Assembly (NCBI RefSeq): GCF_011075055.1
Contig: NC_058145.1
Span: 8,031,228 to 8,095,227 of the forward strand
Direction of reading: 5' to 3'
Length of the DNA: 64,000 nt
Source: Mangifera indica
Lineage: Eukaryota > Streptophyta > Magnoliopsida > Sapindales > Anacardiaceae
Below the pieces are notes generated by a model. The model worked only from the letters and a program-made list of their open reading frames with translations. It was not told the DNA's origin and did no database searches. Within the stretch, counting starts at the first letter, position 1; each line of letters starts with the position of its first letter. The translations under genes and the position numbers were made by a program. This document shows, piece by piece, positions 63,051-64,000 of this stretch.

Positions 63051-64000
63051 TCTTTACACATTTCTTAGGTATTTTTCCATAGACGAATATAACATTGACA
63101 ATACCATTAATATTCTCTCCCTTTCTATTGTATTTTTCTTTTTTATGAATGTTTAAAAATTGGCTTTTTTCATTTGTCTCATGTATTTTTACCATTGATA
63201 GTTACAACAAATGAAAAATACCCAACTTCATTACTACTAGTCTAAGAAGAATAAAACGCAGGTTACACGACTCCATCATAGACACCTCTATTGATCTAAA
63301 TCAACAGTGGAGATGAGCTATTCCTACAAGCTTTTACTTATCTTCTTCAAACATTAACCCTACTAACATTTGCTTAAATGGTAGCCAAATCGCGTATTAT
63401 ATCATATATCGAAAATATAATTTTTCGTATCGTGTATCATATCATATCGTATAATACACCTTTTAAAAATAAAATAACAAAAAAATTTTAAAATTAAATT
63501 AAAGTATTTTTTGTTATATTTTTTATTTTGTTTTTCACTTCAATTTAATATTACCAATGTTTTTAAAACATAAGTGAAAGACTAAAACTATCTTATCAAA
63601 TTGTTATCAAATTGTTACTAGTTTAGTCAAGAAAGAATATAAACTAAGAATTATAATTAAAGTTCATCATGCAAAATAAGTAATGTAATAAAAAATAAAA
63701 TAAAATGTAGTTATATAGTAAATATCCAATTATAATAAGAAAATCATTTTTGCTTTACAAAAAAAAAAAAATTGATTCGGTTGGGTTAACCGGTTTTGAG
63801 CAACATCCAAATTAAATCAACTTAGTATCAAAAGTGAGCTTGACTCAATTTGGTTCAACTCGAATTTATTTAATTTTAATTTAAGTTAAATTTGAATAGG
63901 AAGATTTTGTTCATTTTTTTAATCAAGTCGAAATCGAGCTAGGAGGAGTTTGGTTTGATTGGGCTAAAGTTTGTCTCAAATCGACGATTTTGTCTTTTAT
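63051..64000. other. Gene-free end of window
   Basis: 63390-63470 holds a low-complexity cluster of ATCGTATCATATC-type units. From about 63770 the sequence (TTGGGTTAACCGGTTTTGAG and following) resembles a common degenerate plant repeat and partly the text near 43140-43300. No gene is seen. Confidence 0.35.

Overview
This is nuclear DNA of a flowering plant, most likely a eudicot. It is AT-rich, the genes have GT-AG introns, and the three cellular genes are clearly plant versions: a MORN-repeat PIP5K, a TMK-type receptor kinase, and a 75-kDa complex I subunit whose protein closely resembles other plant forms. Most of the remainder is transposable elements and their debris. I cannot name the species.

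Layout. At 338-7673 a complete 7.3-kb Mutator-like element (MULE) is flanked by a 9-bp target-site duplication. It carries two convergent genes: a MURA-type transposase on the + strand, broken by four stop codons, and a DUF1985-domain gene of ten exons on the - strand, broken by one stop. The region 7.7-17.6 kb is gene-poor, with a foldback MULE-type MITE (8562-9262), a copia fragment, a 303-bp tandem duplication and a 650-bp TA/TACATG satellite. The PIP5K gene has eight exons at 17640-20592. The region 20.6-32.8 kb holds no recognisable gene; it has degenerate LTR-like repeats, a 528-bp tandem duplication and a 1-kb MITE. An apparently intact hAT transposon with an uninterrupted 704-aa transposase and a perfect 8-bp target duplication lies at 32820-36101. 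The TMK receptor kinase has two exons at 38712-42378, between two more foldback MITEs. The NDUFS1-type complex I gene has five exons on the - strand at 44626-55095. Its 6.5-kb third intron holds a full-length but dead copia element (46319-51263, 181-bp LTRs, 5-bp duplication GCGGC) and a LINE fragment. From 55 kb to the end the DNA is non-coding apart from a possible small gene, a (GA)n tract and a second, heavily decayed copia element.

The three cellular genes are functionally unrelated: PI(4,5)P2 synthesis at the plasma membrane, auxin/cell-wall receptor signalling, and mitochondrial respiration. Each looks intact. The notable biology is in the mobile elements: a modular all-phase-0 accessory gene with a duplicated chimeric exon inside the MULE, a foldback MITE family, an intact hAT with perfect palindromes in its leader, and a shared pattern of stop codons explained by C-to-T/G-to-A change.

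Exon coordinates come from reading splice sites by eye and checking the reading frame across them. No alignment or database search was run.
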